From assembly GCA_019314375.1 (NCBI GenBank), contig JAFCZJ010000015.1, positions 1-64,000 of the forward strand: a stretch of DNA of 64,000 nucleotides, read 5' to 3'. The position numbers and the translations under genes were made by a program. Below are positions 16,343 to 23,919 of the stretch, piece by piece. The DNA comes from Deltaproteobacteria bacterium. Lineage in GTDB: Bacteria > Myxococcota > B64-G9. The notes under the pieces were generated by a model. That model searched no databases, was not told where the DNA came from, and was given only the letters and a program-made list of their open reading frames with translations. Each line of letters begins with the position of its first letter. Position 1 is the first letter of the stretch.

Positions 16343-18333
16343 GTCGCATCCTCTAAGCGGATCAGGCGCACGGACCAGGCCGGCACCTCAATACGCAACT
16401 TGCCATCCTGGATTCGCAAGACGCGTTGTTGCCACAGGTCCAAAGCCACCGCCGCGCCCGGTAAATCCACCAAGGCCTCCCTGGGTTCATCGCCGGGGTT
16501 AGCCAACCAGAGACAGCGCCCTTGTGTGCCCGAACACAAAGCCGTCTCCAGCTCGGGGCAGTGCGGATCGGGTTGGCTTAGGCATCCCGCTTCTTGGGCC
16601 AAGGCAGACAAGCGCTCGGCCAGATTCGGGCTCTCCAACAAATCAGGCCAGTGCCGTATCTGCCCTTTGCCCCAGCTTTCGGGTTGCAGACAGGCTTCGG
16701 CCAGGACGGTCATGCCTTGTCCTGCCGAATCCCGTCGAGGCAGACGCGGACCCAAAACCAGCCAGCCGCCCGCACGCACGTATGCCAACAGGGCCAAGGC
16801 CGTGTCTCGCTCCATGATTTCGGCCGCGGGCAAGCAGGCCACACGAAAACGGGTGGGGTCCAGACCCCGCACAATGTCCGACTGCAAAAATGAAAGCCGG
16901 GCTACACAAAGCGCATCGAAGAAATGCTCCCGTGCCCGAACAAAATCCCTGGCCGGCGCATGCACTCCATCAGCCTTCCAGGCCATACAATCCGAACCCG
17001 ACCCGGCCCCCAGCAGGGACAGAATTCCTGACGGCAAGGGTTCCAGAGCCTGGCTCAATGCCTCGACTCGCTCGGCCAGCGGAGTGCTCAACAACACAAC
17101 GTCGTGTTGCGAACTCTGTTCGCCGAGACCCAGGCGAATCCGCAACCAGCGCCGCAGCCAATCTCGTCGTTCCGGGTCCACTTCGCCATCCCGCAAAATG
17201 GGTGCTCCAGCCCATCGGTCCCTTTCCACCAGCATGTAAAAATTAAAACCCCGCACTCCGTGCATCAAGGCACCCAAGCTCAAAAACACCTGATCATCGA
17301 TGGCGCTTGGCGGCCAGGCCAGCTGACCGCCCGAGGCAAACTCAGGGGCGGTTGGGTAACGACTGCGACCCACCAAATCCAAGCAACGGGCCTTGAAGGC
17401 CCGGTGTTGATGCCGGTTGTAATAAAAATCCATCCCCACCAGATCCAGATCTTTTTCCAAAGAGCCAAGGTCCAGGGGCGAGCGCGGCGCGCCTGGGGGC
17501 AGGTTGTGGGTGAGAGGCAAACGCAGGCCGACCTCTCGCATCATGGCCGCCACGCGAAAAACAGATCTTCGAATAAGATGTTCTCGAAACGCCGTCCAAT
17601 CCAAAAACCGAGGCAGTTCATCCATCTTCTCGATACGAAAAGAAGTAGGCGGGCGCAGGGCATCGAAAGCCCCATAAACTTGCCCATGGGCCCGCTCGAT
17701 CTCGGCCAGGCCGCCATGCTTGCGTCGCAGAAAGAGACGATAGGCAGCCAAGGCCGCTTCCGAATAGTCCTGATCGAAGGCCCCACTTCGGAAGAAAAAA
17801 TGGGTCTCGTTGTCGGCCTGCAAGAGGACCAGGGGGCCCGCCGGGTACTGCCTCGGGCGCACAATCTCCGCCAGGGCCTGCAGGTACATGCGAAACTCGG
17901 CGTAAAGTTTCTCAGCCGCCAAACTCGGTGCCGGAAACATCCGTGGCGGTGCAGGAATCCAGATCGGATGACCCTCGGGACCCCGGGCCTGAATTTCCGA
18001 ATCAGCCAAAATGCGCTCGGGGTAACCAAAACCGGTGAGCTCGGCGTTGATGTGAGGGCCCGGCCTGAGCCAAACCCCCAAGCCGCGCTCATGGGCCAAA
18101 TCCAGAAAACGGCCCAAGTCCCTGGCACCGGAAAAGTCGTATCGTCCGCGGGAGAGCTCATGAACGGACCAGGGAGCATAAGTCTCGATGAGCTTCAGGC
18201 CCATCTCGCAAACTTGATCCAAAATCCGCGGCCAGTGCTCCGGCTCCGCGCGCCAGTACTGCACCGAGCCCGAGATCAAGGGTTGAACATTGTCTCCGAG
18301 CCAGAGGCCTTGTTCATCGATGCGGACGCTCAT
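16339..18333 (-). CDS. GH35-family beta-galactosidase-like glycoside hydrolase
   Basis: 664 aa, no signal peptide, so probably cytoplasmic. The N-terminal TIM barrel matches the GH35 pattern: PLISGSVQYWRAEPEHWP, LKLIETYAPWSVHE, GLGVWLRPGPHINAE. The acid/base Glu is likely in LLQADNETHF, and the nucleophile Glu in TAPEFASGG. After the barrel come a glutamine-amidotransferase-like A4 region (VLLSTPLAERVEAL) and a beta-sandwich C-terminus. It hydrolyses terminal beta-galactosides, but exact specificity is unknown. Upstream lies a non-coding 284-nt stretch with tandem repeats. Confidence 0.8.
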   Translation of the reverse strand: MSVRIDEQGLWLGDNVQPLISGSVQYWRAEPEHWPRILDQVCEMGLKLIETYAPWSVHELSRGRYDFSGARDLGRFLDLAHERGLGVWLRPGPHINAELTGFGYPERILADSEIQARGPEGHPIWIPAPPRMFPAPSLAAEKLYAEFRMYLQALAEIVRPRQYPAGPLVLLQADNETHFFFRSGAFDQDYSEAALAAYRLFLRRKHGGLAEIERAHGQVYGAFDALRPPTSFRIEKMDELPRFLDWTAFREHLIRRSVFRVAAMMREVGLRLPLTHNLPPGAPRSPLDLGSLEKDLDLVGMDFYYNRHQHRAFKARCLDLVGRSRYPTAPEFASGGQLAWPPSAIDDQVFLSLGALMHGVRGFNFYMLVERDRWAGAPILRDGEVDPERRDWLRRWLRIRLGLGEQSSQHDVVLLSTPLAERVEALSQALEPLPSGILSLLGAGSGSDCMAWKADGVHAPARDFVRAREHFFDALCVARLSFLQSDIVRGLDPTRFRVACLPAAEIMERDTALALLAYVRAGGWLVLGPRLPRRDSAGQGMTVLAEACLQPESWGKGQIRHWPDLLESPNLAERLSALAQEAGCLSQPDPHCPELETALCSGTQGRCLWLANPGDEPREALVDLPGAAVALDLWQQRVLRIQDGKLRIEVPAWSVRLIRLEDAT

Positions 18334-18367
18334 GCGGCTAAGGTATCACAAATTTGGAATGAGGATC

Positions 18368-18474
18368 GCCACACGCGCCCGCCACACGCGCCCGCCACAC
18401 GCGCCCGCCACACGCGCCCGCCATACGCGCCCGCCACACGCGCCCGCCACACGCGCCCGCCACACGCGCCCCGG
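18368..18474. repeat. 13-bp tandem repeat, about 8 copies
   Basis: The unit ACACGCGCCCGCC repeats head to tail with no spacing. One copy has T for C (ATACGCG...), and the last copy degrades to ACACGCGCCCCGG. It lies in the 284-nt gap (18334-18617) between the divergent GH35 and phosphoesterase genes. Copy number may vary between strains. There are no spacers, so it is not a CRISPR. Apart from this repeat and the adjacent hairpin I see no gene in the gap. Confidence 0.9.
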
Positions 18475-18495
18475 GCCCAGGGCGATGCCCTGGGC
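18475..18495. other. 9-bp inverted repeat (hairpin)
   Basis: GCCCAGGGC, loop GAT, GCCCTGGGC: a perfect, very stable stem directly after the tandem array. No T-run follows on the plus strand, so a Rho-independent terminator is not supported. It may be an operator or mRNA structure between divergent genes. Confidence 0.55.
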
Positions 18496-18617
18496 TAAGT
18501 TATTCCGCCCCTTTGGGGCTTGCTAATCGAGACCCCATTTTCGATTGGCACTCACGCGGTCCTCCGCCCTCGTACTCTTCTTGAAAAAATGATACGGTCA
18601 ATAAATCGGAGCCCAAC

Positions 18618-20081
18618 GTGGCAATCAAACGAAAAAATGACCAGTCGCCGAAGACCAAAACCCTGATCGAACTCACGCGACGAGATCTCCTCCAGCTCGG
18701 AGGGGCCGGGCTTGTCGGTGCCCTGCTCGGCAGCTCCTGCAACTCCGGCGTGGGCGATGGCCCTGACGCTGGGCTCGACGCAGGAGTTGACGCAGGAGTT
18801 GACGCAGGATCTGACGCAGGACTTGACGCAGGATCTGACGCAGGATCTGACGCAGGACTCGACGCAGGGTCTGACGCAGGACTCGACGCTGGACTTGATG
18901 CGGGGCTTGACGCTGGGCTTGACGCTGGGTCTGACGCTGGGTCTGACGCTGGGTCTGACGCTGGGTCTGACGGAGCGCCTGACGCCTCGGTCGAACCGGG
19001 TTTGCCGCCACCGCTCTTTTTCATTCACGCCTCCGACGTGCATATCGACTCGGGAAGCTTTGCCGAGCCGGCCTTCACCCTCTTTCTGGATGAGGCGATT
19101 CCGGCCTGCGGTGCCCTGGCTGTCCTGGTGACCGGCGACCTGATCGAGGTTGGCAACAACCTTGGCTCATGGGAAACCTACCAGGCGATGGTCGATGAAA
19201 GAGGGCTCGACGCCGAGACTTACATCGAGACCCCGGGCAATCACGACTCCCTGCTCGACCGCAAGCTTGCGAACTATCTCGTCTACAGCCTCGCCGGTCG
19301 CAACGGTCACGGCACCTACGGTCTGTACCACCTCGGTGCCGGAAGCGATCTTGTTCGTATCATTGCGCTGAACACCGTGAGCGCCGAGAATCCGGCGCAA
19401 GACGCGACCGGGTATCTTCAAGAGAGCCAGGTCGACGAGATCCTGGCGGAAATCGCCAATGACGGGCGTGTCCCACGCGAAACCTTAATCCTCGGCCACC
19501 ACCCCTTAGATACACCCAACGGACTTCAGCTGTGGGGCACAGACGCGCATCTCGAGCGACTGATCGCCGAAACCGGTGCCATCACCTATCTTTACGGGCA
19601 CGTCCATATGGCGCTCGACTACTGGTATGAGCAAACCCTGATCAGCCAGGCCTCCACGCTGGGCAATCCAAGCTCAGGCACGCTGACGACCCACGCCGCC
19701 TTCAGTCTCTTTGCTCTGGACGATGGGCCCGTGACGAAGAACGTTCCTCTGCTTGGAGAGCCTGCGTCGCTCTCGATCGATTGGCCGGTCGTGATGATCA
19801 CCAGACCTGCAAACCCCGCGGTCGGGATCGAAAACCCGCTCGCGACTCCACTGCCAAGAGCCTCGTCGAACCAAATCCTGCGGGCGGGTGTCTTTGCGCC
19901 CACCGAGCCAGAAGACGTTCTCTTCTCCATCGACCAAGGCCCATTCCAGCCGATGACACGCGTGGCCAACTACTATGAAGCCTCGTTCACAACGCCGGAC
20001 GCCGCATCCTGCACCATCGAAGTCAAGGCTTCAGCCGGCGGAAACACTGCGTCTGACTCAGTCGATATCGAGCTCGCCTGA
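18618..20081 (+). CDS. Tat lipoprotein calcineurin-like metallophosphoesterase
   Basis: 487 aa. GTG start with CGGAG 8 nt upstream. Twin-arginine signal TRRDLLQLGGAGLVGALLG followed by a lipobox-like SSC, so export is folded and probably lipid-anchored. Then 17 tetrapeptides DAG(L/V/S) form a flexible acidic linker from residue 50. The catalytic domain holds the five metallophosphoesterase blocks: SDVHIDSG, VTGDLIE, ETPGNHDS, LGHHP and YGHVHMA. A beta-sandwich with an AsnPro-rich start follows. The likely role is extracytoplasmic phosphate-ester hydrolysis; the substrate is unknown. The promoter lies in the repeat-bearing gap upstream. Confidence 0.85.
   Translation: MAIKRKNDQSPKTKTLIELTRRDLLQLGGAGLVGALLGSSCNSGVGDGPDAGLDAGVDAGVDAGSDAGLDAGSDAGSDAGLDAGSDAGLDAGLDAGLDAGLDAGSDAGSDAGSDAGSDGAPDASVEPGLPPPLFFIHASDVHIDSGSFAEPAFTLFLDEAIPACGALAVLVTGDLIEVGNNLGSWETYQAMVDERGLDAETYIETPGNHDSLLDRKLANYLVYSLAGRNGHGTYGLYHLGAGSDLVRIIALNTVSAENPAQDATGYLQESQVDEILAEIANDGRVPRETLILGHHPLDTPNGLQLWGTDAHLERLIAETGAITYLYGHVHMALDYWYEQTLISQASTLGNPSSGTLTTHAAFSLFALDDGPVTKNVPLLGEPASLSIDWPVVMITRPANPAVGIENPLATPLPRASSNQILRAGVFAPTEPEDVLFSIDQGPFQPMTRVANYYEASFTTPDAASCTIEVKASAGGNTASDSVDIELA
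18765..18968 (+). repeat. 12-bp coding repeat encoding (DAG[LVS])x17
   Basis: Seventeen in-frame 12-nt units with slight drift (GACGCAGGAGTT-like, then GACGCTGGGTCT-like toward the 3' end). The last copies are nearly identical, indicating recent expansion by slippage. A shorter related Asp-Ala-Gly array occurs in the amidase gene (about 1379-1463, minus). It is an intrinsic part of the phosphoesterase linker. Confidence 0.9.
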
Positions 20082-20104
20082 TCAAGGTATCCTGCTCCCC
20101 ACAA

Positions 20105-20121
20105 CGGCGGACGTGCCGCCG
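20105..20121. other. GC-rich hairpin between convergent genes
   Basis: CGGCGG, loop ACGTG, CCGCCG in the 77-nt gap between the convergent phosphoesterase and VWA genes. It is well placed for a bidirectional terminator but lacks a T-run on either side, so I mark it as a weak candidate only. Confidence 0.3.
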
Positions 20122-20158
20122 CAAGTTAGGCCTCCTTGCCACCCGTAAAGGTGTCGAC

Positions 20159-22123
20159 CTACTTGCCGCCCATCAGAACGACGGACTTTTTGATGAGCTC
20201 CAGCAATTCCAGCTCTTCCTTGTTTTCTTTCTTGAGGGCTTTTTGCGCCAACCTGCGCGCCTTGGCCATGGTCCAGCTTTCGGCGAAGGGGCTCTTACGC
20301 AGATTCTCGGCCAGAGCGGCCGCCGCCACTGCGCGCTTGAAGTCGGCTCCGGTCTTGTCGAAGCTTGTCTTCTTCATGCCGCTTTTGAGGGGGAAGGCCC
20401 GCTCGGAGGCTTTGACGCCCTGGGGCTTCTTCCAGCGCACCCGCACCGTGGCCCAGGCCGCTCGGGGATTGGTCACGTCGACTTCATAAAGAGCCGTGAC
20501 CGTATGCCCGGCACCGATCTCGCCCGCGTCCACCTTGTCGTTGCGGAAATCCTTGTCGGCGATGTCACGATTTTCATAACCCACCAGCCGATACTTTTTG
20601 ACCGCCTTGGGATCGAACTCGACCTGGATCTTTACGTCCTTGGCGATGACCTGCAAGGTGCCCATCATCTTCTCGCCGAAGACCCGCTTGGCCTGTTCGA
20701 AGCTGTCCATATAGTAGTAGTTGCCGTTGCCCTTGTTGGCCAACTGCTCCATGCGATGGTCTTTGTAGTTGCCCATGCCGAAGCCGATGGTCGACAAGGT
20801 AATGCCCTCTTCCGCGTAATGCTTGATGGACTTGAGCATGTCGCCGTGCTTGGTGCGACCCACATTCGCGTCGCCGTCGGAACAGACGATGATGCGGTTG
20901 ACCGAGTTACCCTTGAAGTTCTTGTAGGCCAACTTGTAAGCCAAGGTCAGTCCCGAGGACATAGCAGTGGAGCCACCAGAGGCCAGGTTCTCAATGGCCT
21001 TGTGGATTTTGGCCTTCTGTCGTATCGGGGTCGGAGGCAAAACCTCACGCACGGAACCCGCGTAGGTACACAACGCCACCGTGTCGCCCGGCGCAAGCTG
21101 ATCCAAGAGATAGCGCAGGCTCTTTTTCACCAGGCCCGCCTTGTCGCGTGAGCGCATGGATCCGGAGGTGTCCACCAGGAAGGTCAGGTGCACTTTTTTT
21201 CGTGTCTTGTTCGTGACCTCGCGACCCTTGATGCCCACCCGAAGCAGGGTCAAGTTCTTCTCGAAAGGCGAGGGGGTTGCCTCTAAGGAAACCCGAAAGG
21301 CGTCCCGCTTCGGCGCGGGGTAGTTGTAGGTGAAGTAGTTGATGAACTCTTCGGTGCGCACGGAGGCCGCGGGCGGCAAACGCCCCTCTCTGAGCTTACG
21401 CCGAGCGATGGTGTAAGAAGCCGTGTCCACGTCGATTGAGAAAGTCGACAGCTTGTCCTTGCTCGCGTCCACCCATTGGCGCACGCCATGATCCACATAC
21501 TGCTCCGTCCCCTTCGCCTCTACGCTCGTGGCAACGGCCACGCTGGGGGGCTTCTTTACAATCGGCCGTGGACGCGGGGGCGGACGACGCGATGGCGGCG
21601 GCGGGCCGCGACGTCCCCTGCCCTTCTTCGCCTTGCTGCGGCGATAACGCTTGTGGGGACTGCTTTTGGTCGCGCTCACCGGGGCTGTAGCACCCGCGGC
21701 CAAGCCCGCCATGGGGGCTTCCTCTCGGTCCACCGATTTTTCCATCATCACATCGTCCGAAGAGAGGGCGCCGGTAATGGGTAACGTGGTCAACTTGATT
21801 TGTACGCGCAAACTCTTTCCATCGACAAGCCTAACCGAAAGCCTCTTTGTCGAACACTTACTTTTGATGGCTTCCAGGCGGTAATTGCCGGGGGCCAATC
21901 CTTCAAAACGAAATGCCCCCTTTGCGTCGCTTGCGGTTCTTCGAACCTTGTGCCCTGCCTGCCCCAATGGCCCTTCACAGGTGACCGACACCCCGGCTCC
22001 CTTCTTGCCGTCGACCAACACCTGGCCTGTGATGGTGCCCGTATCGGCGGCCCAAACAACCCCGGCCAAGAGCAGTACAGCCGGTCCCACCATCATCCAT
22101 AACCATGCGCGTTTGTTTTTCAT
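20159..22123 (-). CDS. Exported VWA-domain protein with N-terminal carboxypeptidase-regulatory-like domain
   Basis: 654 aa. AAGGAG lies 5 nt before the ATG. Parts in order: signal peptide (VLLLAGVVWA); a CarboxypepD_reg-like beta-sandwich (GTITGQVLVDGKKGAGV ... FEGLAPGNYRLEAI); a disordered Arg/Pro stretch (residues about 150-200); a YfbK-type N-terminal block (RTEEFINYFTYNYPAP); a VWA domain with MIDAS motif DTSGSM and the matching SDGDANVG; then a DUF3520-like tail. YfbK-type VWA proteins are envelope metal-dependent adhesion or assembly factors of unclear function. From about residue 205 on it is nearly identical to the next gene, evidence of tandem duplication. Confidence 0.85.
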   Translation of the reverse strand: MKNKRAWLWMMVGPAVLLLAGVVWAADTGTITGQVLVDGKKGAGVSVTCEGPLGQAGHKVRRTASDAKGAFRFEGLAPGNYRLEAIKSKCSTKRLSVRLVDGKSLRVQIKLTTLPITGALSSDDVMMEKSVDREEAPMAGLAAGATAPVSATKSSPHKRYRRSKAKKGRGRRGPPPPSRRPPPRPRPIVKKPPSVAVATSVEAKGTEQYVDHGVRQWVDASKDKLSTFSIDVDTASYTIARRKLREGRLPPAASVRTEEFINYFTYNYPAPKRDAFRVSLEATPSPFEKNLTLLRVGIKGREVTNKTRKKVHLTFLVDTSGSMRSRDKAGLVKKSLRYLLDQLAPGDTVALCTYAGSVREVLPPTPIRQKAKIHKAIENLASGGSTAMSSGLTLAYKLAYKNFKGNSVNRIIVCSDGDANVGRTKHGDMLKSIKHYAEEGITLSTIGFGMGNYKDHRMEQLANKGNGNYYYMDSFEQAKRVFGEKMMGTLQVIAKDVKIQVEFDPKAVKKYRLVGYENRDIADKDFRNDKVDAGEIGAGHTVTALYEVDVTNPRAAWATVRVRWKKPQGVKASERAFPLKSGMKKTSFDKTGADFKRAVAAAALAENLRKSPFAESWTMAKARRLAQKALKKENKEELELLELIKKSVVLMGGK

Positions 22124-22143
22124 GTCCGCTCCTTAGGCCAAAC

Positions 22144-23826
22144 TCAGGGCTTTTTGCCCATGAGGGTGGCGGATTTGTCGATGAGCTCGATGAGTTCAAG
22201 CTCTTCTTTGTTCTCTCGGCTCAGGGCCTTTTGGGCCAAGGCACGGGCCTTCGCCATGGTCCAACTTTCCGCGAAGGGGCTTTTGCGCAGGTTTTCGGCC
22301 AAGGCGGCGGCCGACACGGCCCGCTTGAAATCCGGTCCTGTTTCTTCAAAACTCTTTTTCATCAAGGACGGATTGATGGGGAAGGCCTTTTCCGCGGCCT
22401 TGACGCCCTGGGGCTTCTTCCAGCGCACGCGCACCGTGGCCCAGGCCACTTTTGGATTGGTCACGTCCACCTCGTACAAGGCCGTGACCGTGTGGCCGGC
22501 GCCGATCTCGCCCGCATCCACTTTGTCATTCCGGAAATCTTTGTCGGCGATATCACGATTTTCGTAACCCACCAGGCGGTACTTCTTGACGGCCTTGGGA
22601 TCGAACTCGACTTGGATTTTCACGTCCTTGGCGATGACCTGCAGGGTGCCCATCATTTTCTCACCGAAGATGCGCTTCGCCTGGTCGATGGTATCGATGT
22701 AAAAGTAGTTGCCGTTGCCCTTGTTGGCCAATTGCTCCATGCGATGGTCTTTGTAGTTACCCATGCCGAAGCCAATGGTGGACAAGGTCACGCCCTCTTC
22801 GGCGTAATGCTTGATCGAGTCCAAGATGCTTCCATGCTCGGTGCGACCCACGTTGGCGTCGCCGTCGGAACAAACGATGACGCGGTTAACCGAATTGCCC
22901 TTGAAATTCGTGTAAGCAAGCTTGTAAGCCAGCTGCAAGCCCGAGCCCATGGCTGTCGAACCGCCCGTTTTCAGGTTCTCCAAAGCAGCGTGGATCTTTG
23001 CGCGTTGCTCCATGGGCGTAGGCGGCAGCACTTCACGCACCGCACCGGCATAGGTACACAAAGCCACCGTGTCACCATCCTGGAGCTGATCGAGCAAAAA
23101 TCGAAGACTCTGTTTCACCAAACCCATCTTGTCGCGAGAGGTCATGGAGCCGGAAATATCCACCAAGAAAGTCAAATGCACGGGTTTGCGCGTTTTGGCG
23201 GTCACCTCGCGTCCCTTGATGCCCACGCGAAGCAGGGTCAGATTCTTCTCAAAGGGAGATGGCGTGGCCTCCAAAGACACGCTAAAAGCCGCATTGGTCG
23301 GTGGCGCATAATTGTAGGTAAAGTAATTGATGAATTCTTCGGTTCGCACCGAAGACGCGGGCGGCAGGTGCCCTTCGCGCAGCTTGCGCCGGGCGATGGT
23401 GTATGAGGCCGTGTCCACATCGATGCTGAAGGTAGACAAGGCATCCTTCGATGCGTCTTCCCACTGCCGAACTCCATGATCCACATACTGCTCCGTGCCG
23501 TCGCCATCCTTGTCCTTGGCTATCATCCCGCTGCCGACTGCGGGCATCGGCATCGAAGGCGCTCCACCCGCCAGGGCACGAGACTTCTTGGGCCTGGCTT
23601 CTTTTCTGCGCACAGACAGCATTTCCACTTTTGACTCGCTCAGAACCGACATTTTCTGGGCTTCTTCCTGGGGCCGGGCCGCCGAATCAGGCGCAACCGC
23701 AGCACTGGGTTTACCCCCTTCGGTGCCCGCTAAGGCATCCGCGCTCTTTTCTCGCTCGCAAGCGCTCAACGAAACCAAGAACATAACGATTGAAATCAAC
23801 GACAAAGAAGTTCGCATGGCTCTCAT
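22144..23826 (-). CDS. Lipoprotein VWA-domain protein (YfbK-like), paralogue of the adjacent gene
   Basis: 560 aa. GGGAGG precedes the first ATG. A lipoprotein signal ends in SLSAC, followed by a short low-complexity region, the YfbK N-terminal block (RTEEFINYFTYNYAPP), a VWA domain with DISGSM (Ile where the paralogue has Thr, MIDAS still intact) and SDGDANVG, and the same C-terminal tail. Only 20 nt separate it from the downstream paralogue, so both are probably on one transcript. The main difference is the anchor: a lipid here versus a beta-sandwich domain in the partner. Confidence 0.85.
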   Translation of the reverse strand: MRAMRTSLSLISIVMFLVSLSACEREKSADALAGTEGGKPSAAVAPDSAARPQEEAQKMSVLSESKVEMLSVRRKEARPKKSRALAGGAPSMPMPAVGSGMIAKDKDGDGTEQYVDHGVRQWEDASKDALSTFSIDVDTASYTIARRKLREGHLPPASSVRTEEFINYFTYNYAPPTNAAFSVSLEATPSPFEKNLTLLRVGIKGREVTAKTRKPVHLTFLVDISGSMTSRDKMGLVKQSLRFLLDQLQDGDTVALCTYAGAVREVLPPTPMEQRAKIHAALENLKTGGSTAMGSGLQLAYKLAYTNFKGNSVNRVIVCSDGDANVGRTEHGSILDSIKHYAEEGVTLSTIGFGMGNYKDHRMEQLANKGNGNYFYIDTIDQAKRIFGEKMMGTLQVIAKDVKIQVEFDPKAVKKYRLVGYENRDIADKDFRNDKVDAGEIGAGHTVTALYEVDVTNPKVAWATVRVRWKKPQGVKAAEKAFPINPSLMKKSFEETGPDFKRAVSAAALAENLRKSPFAESWTMAKARALAQKALSRENKEELELIELIDKSATLMGKKP

Positions 23827-23843
23827 GACGCCTCCCGGAATTG

Positions 23844-23859
23844 AGTACCCATAGGTACT
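23844..23859. promoter_or_regulatory. Short inverted repeat upstream of the VWA lipoprotein gene
   Basis: AGTACC, 4-nt spacer, GGTACT, located 18 nt upstream of the ATG and its ribosome site. A second one, AGGATC-TCAT-GATCCT, lies at 23881-23896 in the same 93-nt gap. Candidate operators or an mRNA hairpin; no promoter hexamers are convincing. Confidence 0.3.
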
Positions 23860-23919
23860 TTCTACGAATGAAGTGCCCGAAGGATCTCATGATCCTGCTG
23901 ATATATGCAAACCGGGGCC

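Noticed and set aside
18368-18474. Possible CRISPR array
   Set aside because: The 13-bp units are contiguous with no unique spacers, and no cas gene is nearby.
17104-18498. 464-aa plus-strand ORF that runs through the 13-bp tandem array
   Set aside because: It overlaps the clear GH35 gene and gains its length from the tandem repeat; no domain or ribosome site.
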